Shown: positions 18,401 to 26,059 of the stretch, piece after piece | How the letters are laid out: the number at the start of each line of letters is the position of its first letter | Position numbering within the stretch: the first letter of the stretch is position 1 | NCBI RefSeq assembly: GCF_003001695.1 | Contig: NZ_PVYX01000002.1 | Span: 868,001 to 932,000, forward strand | Reading direction: 5' to 3' | DNA length: 64,000 nt | Origin: Flagellimonas meridianipacifica | GTDB taxonomy: Bacteria; Bacteroidota; Bacteroidia; Flavobacteriales; Flavobacteriaceae | Position numbers and translations under genes: made by a program | The notes under the pieces: model-generated | What the model was told of the DNA's origin: nothing | Databases searched by the model: none | The model's input: only the letters and a program-made list of their open reading frames with translations

Positions 18401-18672
18401 TGCAAGACTTGAATTTCAATGCCTTGGGTGAAGGACAGAATACGTTACAGCTTAGCGTGGATATTTTGAATTTTGGTAATTTACTAAATTCCGATTGGGG
18501 TGTGGTTCAGTTACCAAGATCTACCCAACCCATAGGAGTATCCGTTGATTTTTCCCAAGATAATCCTTCTCCAGTGTATAGTTTTGACCCTTCTCAAACC
18601 TCAACTTTTGTAGATAATTTTGATTTGATTTCAAGATGGCAGGCCCAAGTAGGGATACGTTACATTTTTTAA
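15454..18672 (+). CDS. Oar-like TonB-dependent receptor with carboxypeptidase-regulatory N-terminal domain
   Basis: The 1072-residue outer-membrane protein has a signal peptide (1-20, ending FSQ). A carboxypeptidase-regulatory-like domain (about 25-108: IRGAVVDDQNVPLFGANV, SYVGFKT), a plug (about 145-260, including FGGRNNQFNNFSLDG and AVNAVTKSGSNEFHGT) and a long beta-barrel end in an aromatic residue (RYIF). Oar-type members have been linked to adhesion, protease export or uptake of large substrates. No SusD-like or DUF4249 partner gene is adjacent, so the ligand cannot be inferred. It is probably monocistronic: a terminator precedes it and another follows. Confidence 0.93.
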   Translation: MKKILLLGALFLMAFPLAFSQVTTSNIRGAVVDDQNVPLFGANVVAVHTPTGTRYGAITNEDGRYNLLNLRVGGPYEVTISYVGFKTVIKNDIFLSLGKTFNYNVAMVSDSQALDEVVVVSDASGTFGSDRTGAETSLGDRELRRLPTISRSQADFTRLEPTASSDGISFGGRNNQFNNFSLDGSIFNNPFGLDAPTPGGQSNAQPISLDAIDQVQVSLAPYDVRQAGFTGAAVNAVTKSGSNEFHGTVYGFFRNEDLTGGKVSGEDIFVPELTQTQYGISIGGPIVKNKLFFFANFEVDDREDLGSNFFADRGQGGNNVSRVSADDLQLVSDALAGLGYETGPFENYLLGSESTKGILKLDWNINDNNRLALIYNFLDASRDLTANPLAIGRRGPDATTLQFANSGYQINNEINSFLAELNSTLGNGTAVNKLQIGYTSFNDFRDPFSTPAPDINILQDGVRAIVAGHEPFSINNRLEQDVFQITNNLTFFSGDHTVTVGFSYEKFDFFNSFNLGSYVFFNENGGVGTFAPDFASVDAFLDAVDNGLIGAAISNAEATFNANNQLPIGAPGGWNLAETSVGQLAFYVQDEWDITDNFKLTYGIRADRPLYFNTRGLIEENIDRKGGLLSEGGTYAPDIQYFDENGDPIFLDSFDLPDSSILWSPRLGFNWDVRGDQSFQFRGGSGIFSGRFPFVWVGNQVQNTDFFFYTPTNPNFQFPQVWRSNLGIDYKFDNGIIATTDIIFTKDLNAATTYNFGLANPTGSLSGPDSRPIYQLEDRAQIFGGPTNAYVISNIDEGRSFNWSFKLQKQFENNLYAMVAYNFLEALDVNSMSAEISSDLFDLNPARGNVNQAPLAPSLFGNKHRIIGQLNKQWSYGNGKWGTSIGAFFEYASGQRFSYTYSGDINNDGSFTNDLIYIPTTAEVQQLAFTAPQFPTNPTVQEQRDAFEAFIQQDEYLSSRRGGFAGRNDLTTPWTGRWDIKILQDLNFNALGEGQNTLQLSVDILNFGNLLNSDWGVVQLPRSTQPIGVSVDFSQDNPSPVYSFDPSQTSTFVDNFDLISRWQAQVGIRYIF

Positions 18673-18692
18673 AGAGAATAAAAACTAGGTAT

Positions 18693-18720
18693 AAGGCCGT
18701 ACGTAAGTGCGGCCTTTTTT
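18693..18720 (+). terminator. Terminator of the Oar-like receptor gene
   Basis: Stem AAGGCCG (18693-18699) and CGGCCTT (18710-18716) with a 10-base loop, followed by a T-tract. The last T of the tract is also the first base of the next gene's -7 box. Confidence 0.88.
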
Positions 18721-18727
18721 ATTTTTG
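18720..18727 (+). promoter_or_regulatory. Putative -7 box of the DUF6495 gene, overlapping the preceding terminator
   Basis: TATTTTTG is an exact TAnnTTTG match 21 bases before the ATG at 18749. Its -33 region falls inside the terminator stem. Confidence 0.5.
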
Positions 18728-18748
18728 CGGAATCAAAAAACGGATTTG

Positions 18749-19222
18749 ATGAAATATGCACGTTTGACACAGCAGCAACTGGAAGAACTTCATCCTGAAT
18801 TTATCAATTTTTTGGCTACCCAATCCATTACAGCAGAAGAATGGACTAATCTTAAAGAAGAAAAACCAGAAGTGGCCGAGGAGGAATTAGACGTGTTCAG
18901 CGACCTTATTTGGGAAGGCGTTTTGGCTAAGGTGGAATACTTGGAAAACATTTCGGAACAGCACATGCACCTCTTTCATTTAACCGAAAAGGAAATGAAA
19001 CTGTTTTCGGTCAAGGTATTAAACCCAGAAATTGATTTAAGAACCCAAGAAGGCTTCGGTTGGTTTAAGCGCAACTTTCAATCAGACTTTGTAGAATACC
19101 TTACAGCTTCCAAGGCGTATTCCGCCGATAAAAACCAAGATAAGTTTGGTCTAATACAACAAGGTGCCGTTATCACCAAGGGCGAGTTGTACCAATGGTT
19201 TGAGCAGATTATGGACCACTAA
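18749..19222 (+). CDS. DUF6495-type conserved protein of Flavobacteriia
   Basis: The 157-residue soluble, acidic, mostly helical protein has no signal peptide. I recognise it as the conserved flavobacterial family DUF6495 by its MKYARLTQQQLEELHPEFI start and QQGAVITKGELYQWFE end. The function is unknown. The start is the ATG at 18749; the longer frame from 18707 would begin inside the preceding terminator and ahead of the predicted transcription start. It is monocistronic, with a terminator after its stop. Confidence 0.82.
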   Translation: MKYARLTQQQLEELHPEFINFLATQSITAEEWTNLKEEKPEVAEEELDVFSDLIWEGVLAKVEYLENISEQHMHLFHLTEKEMKLFSVKVLNPEIDLRTQEGFGWFKRNFQSDFVEYLTASKAYSADKNQDKFGLIQQGAVITKGELYQWFEQIMDH

Positions 19223-19225
19223 ACT

Positions 19226-19262
19226 AAAAAAATCGGGTTGTCATTTGGACAACCCTGATTTT
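19226..19262. terminator. Bidirectional terminator between convergent genes
   Basis: Stem GGGTTGTC and GACAACCC (about 19235-19242 and 19248-19255) is flanked by an A-run on the left and TTTT on the right. It can terminate the DUF6495 gene on the plus strand and the collagen-like lipoprotein gene on the minus strand. Confidence 0.8.
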
Positions 19263-19302
19263 GTTTACAATAAATTATATAAGAGTTCTTAAAAGGCTCA
19301 TT

Positions 19303-19905
19303 TTATTCCAAACCGAAATACTGCATTACTTCATGATAGTTGTTTACATCTATACCGCTGTTCTTTAAACCTTTTAGGACATCTTGTTTGCTTTTACCAG
19401 ACATTGAACCTGTATTTGTTTCGACCATGGTGACGTGCAAAGTAATTGTGATGTTTTCTGGAACATCCGGCCATGCTCCTAAGGTTCCATCTAGGTTGTA
19501 AAATGTCAAAGCCAAAGTTTCCTCAATATATTCCACAGAAATATTCAATTGAAAAATATTAACAATACCGGGAATTAAAACGTAGCCAATGTCATTGCTA
19601 TCAGATAATTCCAAGTGAGTAATCAAAACATTGTTTGCTAATGCCTCTGTAGTAAACTCAGAGATATTATCAATCACTATATCACTTTCACCTTCGGGAA
19701 TAAAGGAAAGATTAAATTCCAGTTTTTGCACATTAGCATTGCCATCATCACCTGCAACTCCCTGTTCTCCCTGTTCTCCTTGCGGTCCTTGTTCTCCTTG
19801 AATTCCTTGCTCTCCCTGAATACCTTGTTCACCATCTTCACCTGAACATGAGATTAGGGTGATGGTTGAGATTGCCAATACAGATAAAACGAATTTAAAT
19901 TTCAT
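19303..19905 (-). CDS. Collagen-like (Gly-X-Y) lipoprotein
   Basis: The 200-residue product has a lipoprotein signal ending at Cys20 (LISC). Directly after the lipidation site come 11 Gly-X-Y triplets (residues 22-54), mostly GEQ and GIQ, then a C-terminal domain of about 145 residues that I do not recognise. Bacterial collagen-like stretches can trimerise and act as stalks. By analogy this would be an outer-membrane-anchored stalk with a globular head, an inference from architecture only. The start at 19905 places the signal peptide at the N-terminus; the longer frame from 19950 adds 15 non-signal residues. Confidence 0.85.
   Translation of the reverse strand: MKFKFVLSVLAISTITLISCSGEDGEQGIQGEQGIQGEQGPQGEQGEQGVAGDDGNANVQKLEFNLSFIPEGESDIVIDNISEFTTEALANNVLITHLELSDSNDIGYVLIPGIVNIFQLNISVEYIEETLALTFYNLDGTLGAWPDVPENITITLHVTMVETNTGSMSGKSKQDVLKGLKNSGIDVNNYHEVMQYFGLE
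19744..19842 (-). repeat. Tandem 9-bp Gly-X-Y coding repeat
   Basis: Eleven consecutive Gly-X-Y codon triplets encode the collagen-like stalk of the lipoprotein. Repeats of this kind can expand or contract by slippage. Confidence 0.8.
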
Positions 19906-20017
19906 ATTTTTTTGTTTATGGGTTATATCGGCTAATGTACTTTGAATCAAAGGCGAGTTTCTTGCTCAATTGACCTGTGCCTTGTACGAATTGATGAATA
20001 AGAAGAATTCAACAATG

Positions 20018-20025
20018 TATATTTG
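20018..20025 (+). promoter_or_regulatory. Putative -7 box of hisS
   Basis: TATATTTG matches TAnnTTTG exactly, 18 bases before the hisS ATG. A TTG lies upstream at 19991 with a longer than usual 24-base spacer. Confidence 0.55.
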
Positions 20026-20042
20026 CACAATAAATAAAATGC

Positions 20043-21419
20043 ATGCCACAAAAACCATCCATTCCTAAGGGAACGCGCGATTTTTCACCAGCCGAAGTTG
20101 CAAAACGAAATCATATCATATCTGTAGTTAAAAAACACTTTGAACGTTTTGGATTTCTTCCTATTGAGACGCCTTCATTTGAAAATTCGGAAACCCTGCT
20201 AGGAAAATATGGGGAGGAGGGAGACCGATTAATATTTAAAATCCTGAACTCTGGGGATTTTATTTCCAAAGTGGATGATGTAACCTATAGTTCCAAGAAT
20301 TCTAATTCTTTGGCTCCCAAGATTACCGAAAAGGCATTACGTTACGACCTTACGGTTCCTTTTGCACGCTATGTGGTTATGCACCAAAATGAGATTGATT
20401 TTCCGTTTAAACGCTATCAAATACAGCCGGTTTGGCGGGCAGATAGACCACAAAAAGGACGTTTTAGAGAGTTCTATCAATGTGATGCCGATGTAGTAGG
20501 GGCAAATTCCTTATTGCAAGAAGTGGAGTTGATTCAATTGTATGACGCTGTTTTTTCGGATTTAGGATTGGAAGGAACAACCATAAAAATCAATAACCGC
20601 AAAATCCTGTATGGTATCGCAGAGGTTATCGGTGCCCAAAATCGTCTAGTAGATTTTACCGTGGCTCTTGATAAGTTGGATAAGATAGGGGAGGATGCCG
20701 TGAAGGCGGAAATGATAAGCAAGGGAATTTCAGAAAATGCCATTGCAAAAGCGGCCCCTCTTTTCAGTATGATAGGCACCAACGAAGAAAAGCTTGAGAT
20801 TTTAAGTGGTTTGTTGTCCGAGTCTGAACTTGGAATGGAAGGCGTTGAGGAAGTACAAGCCATTCAAACGCATGTTGAAGAGTTAGGGCTTAATAGTGCT
20901 TCTTTACAATTGGATGTTACGTTGGCTAGAGGTTTAAATTACTATACAGGAGCCATTTTTGAAGTCGCCGCTCCGTCTACGGTTAAGATGGGTTCTATTG
21001 GAGGAGGAGGTCGTTATGATGACTTAACGGGGATTTTTGGACTAAAGGACGTGAGTGGAGTGGGTATATCATTTGGACTGGACCGTATTTATCTGGTGCT
21101 CGAAGAATTGGGTTTGTTCCCTGAATCTTTGGAAACTTCCTTGGATGTGCTTTGTCTTAACTTTGGTGAAAAAGAAGGTGTCGCTTCTCTCAAATTGGTC
21201 AGTGCTCTTCGTGATTTCGGTTTGCGGGCCGATTTGTACCCTTCAACCTCAAAAGTGCAGAAACAGTTTAAATATGCGGATAAGCGTAAGGTGCCCTATG
21301 TTATCTTGTTGGGTGAAAAAGAGCTGAATGCCGGCCAATTCATTGTGAAAGATATGAAGACAGGAAATCAAGAGTCCTATGCTTTGGACAATCCCAAAGC
21401 GTTCTTTCAAACGCTATAA
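20043..21419 (+). CDS. hisS: Histidyl-tRNA synthetase
   Basis: The 458-residue class II synthetase charges tRNA-His. Motif 1 begins GTRDFSP; motif 2 is the RYQIQPVWRADRPQKGRFRE segment; the histidine-specific loop LARGLNYYTGAIFE and motif 3 GISFGLDR follow. An anticodon-binding domain occupies the last 100 residues. The ATG at 20043 gives the canonical N-terminus. The 3' end overlaps the convergent NUDIX gene by 6 bp. Confidence 0.97.
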   Translation: MPQKPSIPKGTRDFSPAEVAKRNHIISVVKKHFERFGFLPIETPSFENSETLLGKYGEEGDRLIFKILNSGDFISKVDDVTYSSKNSNSLAPKITEKALRYDLTVPFARYVVMHQNEIDFPFKRYQIQPVWRADRPQKGRFREFYQCDADVVGANSLLQEVELIQLYDAVFSDLGLEGTTIKINNRKILYGIAEVIGAQNRLVDFTVALDKLDKIGEDAVKAEMISKGISENAIAKAAPLFSMIGTNEEKLEILSGLLSESELGMEGVEEVQAIQTHVEELGLNSASLQLDVTLARGLNYYTGAIFEVAAPSTVKMGSIGGGGRYDDLTGIFGLKDVSGVGISFGLDRIYLVLEELGLFPESLETSLDVLCLNFGEKEGVASLKLVSALRDFGLRADLYPSTSKVQKQFKYADKRKVPYVILLGEKELNAGQFIVKDMKTGNQESYALDNPKAFFQTL

Positions 21420-21953
21420 ACGGGATTCAATTTCCGAGATTACTTTTTCGTATCTCTGATTTAGATTGGGAACAAGATCGCTGTGTTTGGTTTTTACCCA
21501 TTGTTTAAACCTTTCCAATGGAAACCATTCCAGTCTTTCAACCTCAGATTCTTGTTTTTGTAAGGGAGTTTGACGGGATAAATGATATAAAAAAGTGTGA
21601 TTGAATTCCCTGTCTAGAAAATTTTTGGCATGTTGATGTTCGGTTTTAAAGACGGCAATTTTTTCCAGAAGCTCAGCTGAGATTTTAACTCCAATTTCTT
21701 CCTGAACCTCACGAACAGCCCCTAAACTTATAGTTTCTCCAGTCCCAATATGTCCGGCTACGGATACATCCCATTTCAATGGAAAAGAAGATTTGTTTCG
21801 CCCACGTTGTTGAAGCAAAACAAAACCGTTTTTATCATAACACCATATATGTACAGTGGGATGGTAAAGTCCCAGTCGGTGAGCTTCGGATTTTAAAAGA
21901 GATTGCCCAGTGGGATTTCCTTCGGCATCCAAGATATCCACCCATTCATCCAT
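21414..21953 (-). CDS. NUDIX hydrolase (YfcD/IPP-isomerase-like)
   Basis: The 179-residue product has a complete NUDIX box from about residue 65, GHIGTGE followed seven residues later by REVQEEIGV. The N-terminus MDEWVDILDAEGNPTG and HRxGLYHPTVHIW match the IPP-isomerase-like subgroup, which hydrolyses nucleoside-diphosphate-linked compounds; the substrate is not predictable. I start at the ATG at 21953. The frame opens further to 22031, but those residues (GIHINIWIAAYVGM) are a translation of the palindromic repeat at 21970-22031, not of the gene. Confidence 0.9.
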   Translation of the reverse strand: MDEWVDILDAEGNPTGQSLLKSEAHRLGLYHPTVHIWCYDKNGFVLLQQRGRNKSSFPLKWDVSVAGHIGTGETISLGAVREVQEEIGVKISAELLEKIAVFKTEHQHAKNFLDREFNHTFLYHLSRQTPLQKQESEVERLEWFPLERFKQWVKTKHSDLVPNLNQRYEKVISEIESRL

Positions 21954-21969
21954 AACACTGAATTGTTTT

Positions 21970-22031
21970 GTCATTCCTACGTAGGCAGCAATCCAAATGT
22001 TTATATGGATTCCCACTTTTGTGAGAATCAC
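21970..22031. repeat. Dispersed palindromic repeat (GTCATTCC...GGAATCCA class)
   Basis: Two 26-base arms (21970-21995 and 22006-22031) form an imperfect inverted repeat around a 10-base spacer. The outer ends GTCATTC and inner ends AATCCA/TGGATT match the widespread intergenic element whose six-frame translation reads GIHxxMDSRxRGND. It fills nearly all of the gap between the NUDIX and M42 genes. Confidence 0.7.
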
Positions 22032-22034
22032 GAT

Positions 22035-23123
22035 TTAATCAAAATAACTAAAAGTCTCCCCAGATTTTATGGTCAATAAGGTTTCGTAAATCAAGCGGAT
22101 TACATTCTCAACGTCGTCCCTGTGAACTGTCTCAACCGTAGTGTGCATATAGCGTAGCGGTAAGGAGATAAGGGCAGAAGCCACTCCACCGTTACTGTAC
22201 GCAAATGCATCGGTGTCGGTTCCGGTATACCGAGACGATGCTTGCCTTTGGAATGGAATTTCCTTGGCTTCAGCGGTTTCTATTATACGTTCGCGAAGCT
22301 TTTGCTGTACCGCTGGGGCATACGAAATTACAGGACCTTTGCCCATAGAGCAATCTCCTTGGGTCTTTTTCTCAATCATTGGGGTAGTGGTGTCGTGGGT
22401 TACATCCGTAACAATGGCCACATTGGGCTTTATGGTCTGGGTAATCATTTCGGCACCCCTAAGTCCTATTTCTTCTTGAACGGAGTTCGTGATGTACAGC
22501 CCGAATGGTAGCTCTACCTTATTTTCATGAAGGAGTCGTGCTACTTCGGCAATCATAAAGCCTCCCGCACGGTTGTCCAAAGCCCGGCATACGAACTTGT
22601 CCTTGTTCAATACATGAAATTCATCAGGATAGGTGATTACACACCCAACATGCACTCCCATTTTCTCTACCTCTTCCTTGTCTTTGGCCCCAATATCGAT
22701 AAAGATGTTGTCCAATTTTGGAGCTTCTTCCTTTCCTGCCTTTCTGGTATGGATGGCCGGCCATCCAAATACTCCTTTTACCACTCCATTTTTAGTATGG
22801 ATATTCACCCACTTCGAGGGTGCAATTTGATGGTCGCTACCTCCATTCCGAATTACATAGAGTAACCCATTGTCAGTAATGTAGTTTACATACCAGGATA
22901 TTTCATCAGAATGCCCTTCTATAACCACCTTATATTCGGCCTCAGGGTTTATTACCGCCACAGCAGTGCCGTAAGTATCTGTGATGAAATCATCCACATA
23001 GGGTTTCAGATAGTCCATCCAGATTTTTTGGCCCTCCCACTCATAGCCTGTGGGTGAGGCATTATTTAGGTATTTTTCAAAGAATTCTAAAGACTGGTCG
23101 GTAATGATTTTAGCTTTTGACAT
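22035..23123 (-). CDS. M42-family metalloaminopeptidase
   Basis: The 362-residue product has all M42/M28-type metal-site motifs: GHSDE (His ligand and Asp), ALDNRAGG (bridging Asp), EEIGLRG (catalytic Glu-Glu), VTDVTHDT (Asp) and the C-terminal YMHTTVETVH (His). M42 enzymes are cytosolic, usually dodecameric aminopeptidases for glutamyl or general N-terminal residues; some were misnamed endoglucanases. It has no signal peptide. Its stop codon lies 4 bp from a dispersed palindromic repeat. A TAAGTTTG -7 box occurs upstream of the ATG. Confidence 0.95.
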   Translation of the reverse strand: MSKAKIITDQSLEFFEKYLNNASPTGYEWEGQKIWMDYLKPYVDDFITDTYGTAVAVINPEAEYKVVIEGHSDEISWYVNYITDNGLLYVIRNGGSDHQIAPSKWVNIHTKNGVVKGVFGWPAIHTRKAGKEEAPKLDNIFIDIGAKDKEEVEKMGVHVGCVITYPDEFHVLNKDKFVCRALDNRAGGFMIAEVARLLHENKVELPFGLYITNSVQEEIGLRGAEMITQTIKPNVAIVTDVTHDTTTPMIEKKTQGDCSMGKGPVISYAPAVQQKLRERIIETAEAKEIPFQRQASSRYTGTDTDAFAYSNGGVASALISLPLRYMHTTVETVHRDDVENVIRLIYETLLTIKSGETFSYFD

Positions 23124-23140
23124 GTAATCGGATTAAGCAA

Positions 23141-23148
23141 CAAACTTA
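23141..23148 (-). promoter_or_regulatory. Putative -7 box of the M42 peptidase gene
   Basis: On the minus strand this reads TAAGTTTG, an exact TAnnTTTG match 17 bases before the ATG at 23123. No clear TTG lies at the expected -33 distance. Confidence 0.45.
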
Positions 23149-23225
23149 ACAATATTCACTTTTATTTAATAGCGCATTTTTGGCTTTATCCTTAATTTTA
23201 ACCCAACATTTGTTAAAGAATTTTA

Positions 23226-23909
23226 ATGTTGAAGTACCAAATCACCGCTATTGTATCGCTTTTGGTGTGGTCCGTGTTTTCACAAGAAATATCAAAAGAC
23301 TCGGTTACGGATTATTATGTCCGCTTTGAAGGGGATTCCATTTTGCGCAGTTCCATTGAGCTTGATGAGGTATTTATTTTCAGCAAACTGGAATTTGCGG
23401 ATAGAAGGGAAAAACTTCGCTATTACATTCTAAGACGGAAGACCTTAAAGGTCTATCCCTATGCCAAATTGGCCGCTGAACGATTGGTAGAGTTAAATGA
23501 CAGTTTGGATAAAATTAAAAAGAGGCGACACAAAAAGCGATATACCAAGAAAGTTCAAAAATATATTGAAGGCGAATTTGCAGAAGAACTGAAAAAACTC
23601 ACCCGGACCGAAGGGCAAATACTTATTAAACTAATTTACCGACAAACAGGAAAAACGGCATTTAGCCTGGTAAAGGAATTGCGTAGTGGTTGGCGGGCCT
23701 TCTGGTACAACACCACTGCTAAAGCGTTTAAAATAAGCATCAAAGAAGAGTTTCATCCTGAATATATCCACGAGGATTACCTGATTGAGGATATTTTGCA
23801 ACGCGCATTTGCAGCGGAGAAACTGGAAAGACAGAAATCAGTGCTGGACTATGACTATGCGCTTTTAAGCAATAAATGGAAAAACACATCTTCCCCAAAA
23901 AAGGAATGA
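23226..23909 (+). CDS. Exported DUF4294 protein
   Basis: The 227-residue product has a short signal peptide (1-19, ending FSQ). It is the Bacteroidota family DUF4294, recognised by the YYVRFEGDS start, the basic REKLRYYILRRKTLKVYPYAKLA block and GQILIKLIYRQTGKTAFSLVKELRSGW. The central part is rich in Lys/Arg and helical. The function is unknown. The 3' end is 3 bp from the convergent small membrane-protein gene. Confidence 0.88.
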   Translation: MLKYQITAIVSLLVWSVFSQEISKDSVTDYYVRFEGDSILRSSIELDEVFIFSKLEFADRREKLRYYILRRKTLKVYPYAKLAAERLVELNDSLDKIKKRRHKKRYTKKVQKYIEGEFAEELKKLTRTEGQILIKLIYRQTGKTAFSLVKELRSGWRAFWYNTTAKAFKISIKEEFHPEYIHEDYLIEDILQRAFAAEKLERQKSVLDYDYALLSNKWKNTSSPKKE

Positions 23910-23912
23910 CCT

Positions 23913-24146
23913 TTATTCTTTTGATTTCTTTCCAAAAAGTGCGTCCATAAAAATCTTCATGGAATAAAAGCCCAAGGAGATTGCGGTTATGGCCAGAATG
24001 ATTCCAATGATCAAAACCGGAATGTATGCAGGGTGGTCCTCATTCTTAAAGGCTTGATAAATCGTAAAAGGGGCGAGGAACATTACCCCTGCCGTATACC
24101 CTAAAAATTTAATGCCCTTGACCAAAAGTTTCTTATCCGTTCGCAT
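23913..24146 (-). CDS. Small two-helix membrane protein (DUF6095-type)
   Basis: The 77-residue product has two predicted transmembrane helices (about 10-30 and 43-63) and a Lys-rich C-terminus. It resembles the conserved flavobacterial family DUF6095, with LLVKGIKFLGYTAGVMFLAPF then an AYIPVLIIGIILAI stretch. The function is unknown; short basic ends suggest both termini are cytoplasmic. Confidence 0.75.
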   Translation of the reverse strand: MRTDKKLLVKGIKFLGYTAGVMFLAPFTIYQAFKNEDHPAYIPVLIIGIILAITAISLGFYSMKIFMDALFGKKSKE

Positions 24147-24213
24147 AAAGACTAAAGTAATTATATTGTTTTATATTAAATCCATATAAAACAACTTTAA
24201 ATAGCCGAATTCC

Positions 24214-26034
24214 ATGAAAAAAATGTTGATTTGTTTAGTAGGAATTACCTTGTTTGTCAACTGTAAAAACTCCACAAAAATTGAGACCAGCTTTAGGGAT
24301 TTAAATGGAAACGGTTCTTTAGATGTTTATGAAGATATCGACCAGCCTCTTCAAGACAGAGTGAACGATTTGATTTCGCAAATGACGATTGAAGAAAAAG
24401 CGGGTTTAATGTTCAACGCCAGATGGGGAGTGGAGATGGGACAAAGTGTTTATGTTGCGGATTCTTTAATTTCAAAGGTAAACATAAGTCATATCAACAT
24501 GCCAGGGTTGGCTACCCCAAAGGCAAATTTGGAACTTAACAATCGACTGCAGAAAATTGCGGAAAATACACGCCTTGGGATTCCAGTAACCTTTTATTCA
24601 GACCCAAGGCATAGTCTACGATTCAATGAAGCTGCTGGGGAAAATCGATTTCATTCAAGATGGCCTTCCGAACTTGGTTTTGGAGCTATAGGTGATGCCG
24701 ATTTGATAAAGGAGTTTGGAGATATTTCACGGCAAGAGTACAAAGCGTTGGGGATTAGACTGGCACTACATCCCATAGCCGATTTGGCTACCGAACCGCG
24801 ATGGTATCGGGTCTATACTACTTTTGGGGAAGATGCTGATTTAAGTGCTAAATTAACCAAAGCCTATATTAAAGGTTTTCAAGGAGAAAAATTAGGAACA
24901 CACAGCGTACTCACCATGACGAAACATTTCCCTGGAGGTGGTCCGCAAAAAGATGGTATGGATTCCCATTTTGATACTGGGAAAGAACAAGTTTACCCTG
25001 GAGGAATGTTTGATTATCATCTCATACCTTTTACGAAAGGAGCATTGCCAGCAGGAACCGCTCAGTTGATGCTTTACTACGGCCAACCAATAGGTGTAAC
25101 GGAAGAAGAAGTTGCCTTCGGTTTTAACAAGGAGATTGTTACGGATTTACTAAGGAAAAAACTAGGTTTTAATGGGGTTGTATGCACTGATTGGGTCTTA
25201 ATAAATGATAATCCGGCGAAACCTGCTTCGGCGTGGGGGGTAGAGCATCTTTCACCCAAAGAAAGAGTTAAGAAAATAATTGATGCAGGTGTGGATATGT
25301 TCGGAGGTGAGAGTTGCGCTGAATTGGTTGTAGAGTTGGTCAAGGAAGGTAAAATAAGCGAGTCAAGACTTGACGAATCCATCAGAAGAGTTTTGCATGA
25401 CAAATTCGTTTTAGGGTTGTTTGATAATCCTTATTTAGTTCCAGAGAATTTGGAGATTTTTGAAAACGAATCTTACAAAGAGAAAGGAAAGGAAGCCCAA
25501 CGTAAATCTTTAGTTCTATTGAAAAATGAAAATAAAATTTTACCATTGTCAAAAGGTATAAAGGTATTTGCCAAAGGAATTGATTCTTTGGCTATAAAAA
25601 ACTATGCGACAATTGTTGATACTCCCGAAGAAGCAGATGTCATAATATTAAAGTTTGGTACTCCTTTCACACCGGTTGAGAGCCCAAGGTATTTTCTGCA
25701 GCGAGTTTTTCAAGAAGGTAGATTGGATTTTCCAACTGAGGAGAAGAATGCAATGTTAGAGTTAATCAAAACAAAACCGACTATTTCGATATTTACAATG
25801 CATCGTCCGGCCGTAATTCTGAAGATAAATAAGGCCACCAAGGGCTTGATTGTGGATTTTGATTGCCAGGATGAGATTTTGATGGAGTTGGTTTTTGGAG
25901 AATTTGTTCCTTCCGGAAAGCTCCCAGTTGAAATTCCTTCCAGTATTGAAGCAGTCGAATCTCAATTGGAAGACGTACCCAAGGATTCAGAAAAACCTCT
26001 ATATCCTTTTGGATTCGGAATGACCTATAATTAA
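24214..26034 (+). CDS. Glycoside hydrolase family 3 lipoprotein
   Basis: The 606-residue product has a lipoprotein signal ending at Cys17 (FVNC). An EF-hand-like DLNGNGSLDVYED at about 28-40 precedes the GH3 TIM-barrel (MTIEEKAGLMF, TKHFPGGGPQKDG) with the likely nucleophile Asp in VVCTDW. A second alpha/beta domain follows (RKSLVLLKNENKILPL onward). The usual C-terminal fibronectin-like domain is absent. GH3 enzymes release beta-linked monosaccharides from oligosaccharide ends; the substrate cannot be assigned. A GntP permease gene starts 25 bp downstream on the same strand, suggesting a shared catabolic role. Confidence 0.92.
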   Translation: MKKMLICLVGITLFVNCKNSTKIETSFRDLNGNGSLDVYEDIDQPLQDRVNDLISQMTIEEKAGLMFNARWGVEMGQSVYVADSLISKVNISHINMPGLATPKANLELNNRLQKIAENTRLGIPVTFYSDPRHSLRFNEAAGENRFHSRWPSELGFGAIGDADLIKEFGDISRQEYKALGIRLALHPIADLATEPRWYRVYTTFGEDADLSAKLTKAYIKGFQGEKLGTHSVLTMTKHFPGGGPQKDGMDSHFDTGKEQVYPGGMFDYHLIPFTKGALPAGTAQLMLYYGQPIGVTEEEVAFGFNKEIVTDLLRKKLGFNGVVCTDWVLINDNPAKPASAWGVEHLSPKERVKKIIDAGVDMFGGESCAELVVELVKEGKISESRLDESIRRVLHDKFVLGLFDNPYLVPENLEIFENESYKEKGKEAQRKSLVLLKNENKILPLSKGIKVFAKGIDSLAIKNYATIVDTPEEADVIILKFGTPFTPVESPRYFLQRVFQEGRLDFPTEEKNAMLELIKTKPTISIFTMHRPAVILKINKATKGLIVDFDCQDEILMELVFGEFVPSGKLPVEIPSSIEAVESQLEDVPKDSEKPLYPFGFGMTYN

Positions 26035-26059
26035 ATCCAAAATAAAACTAATTTAAAGA

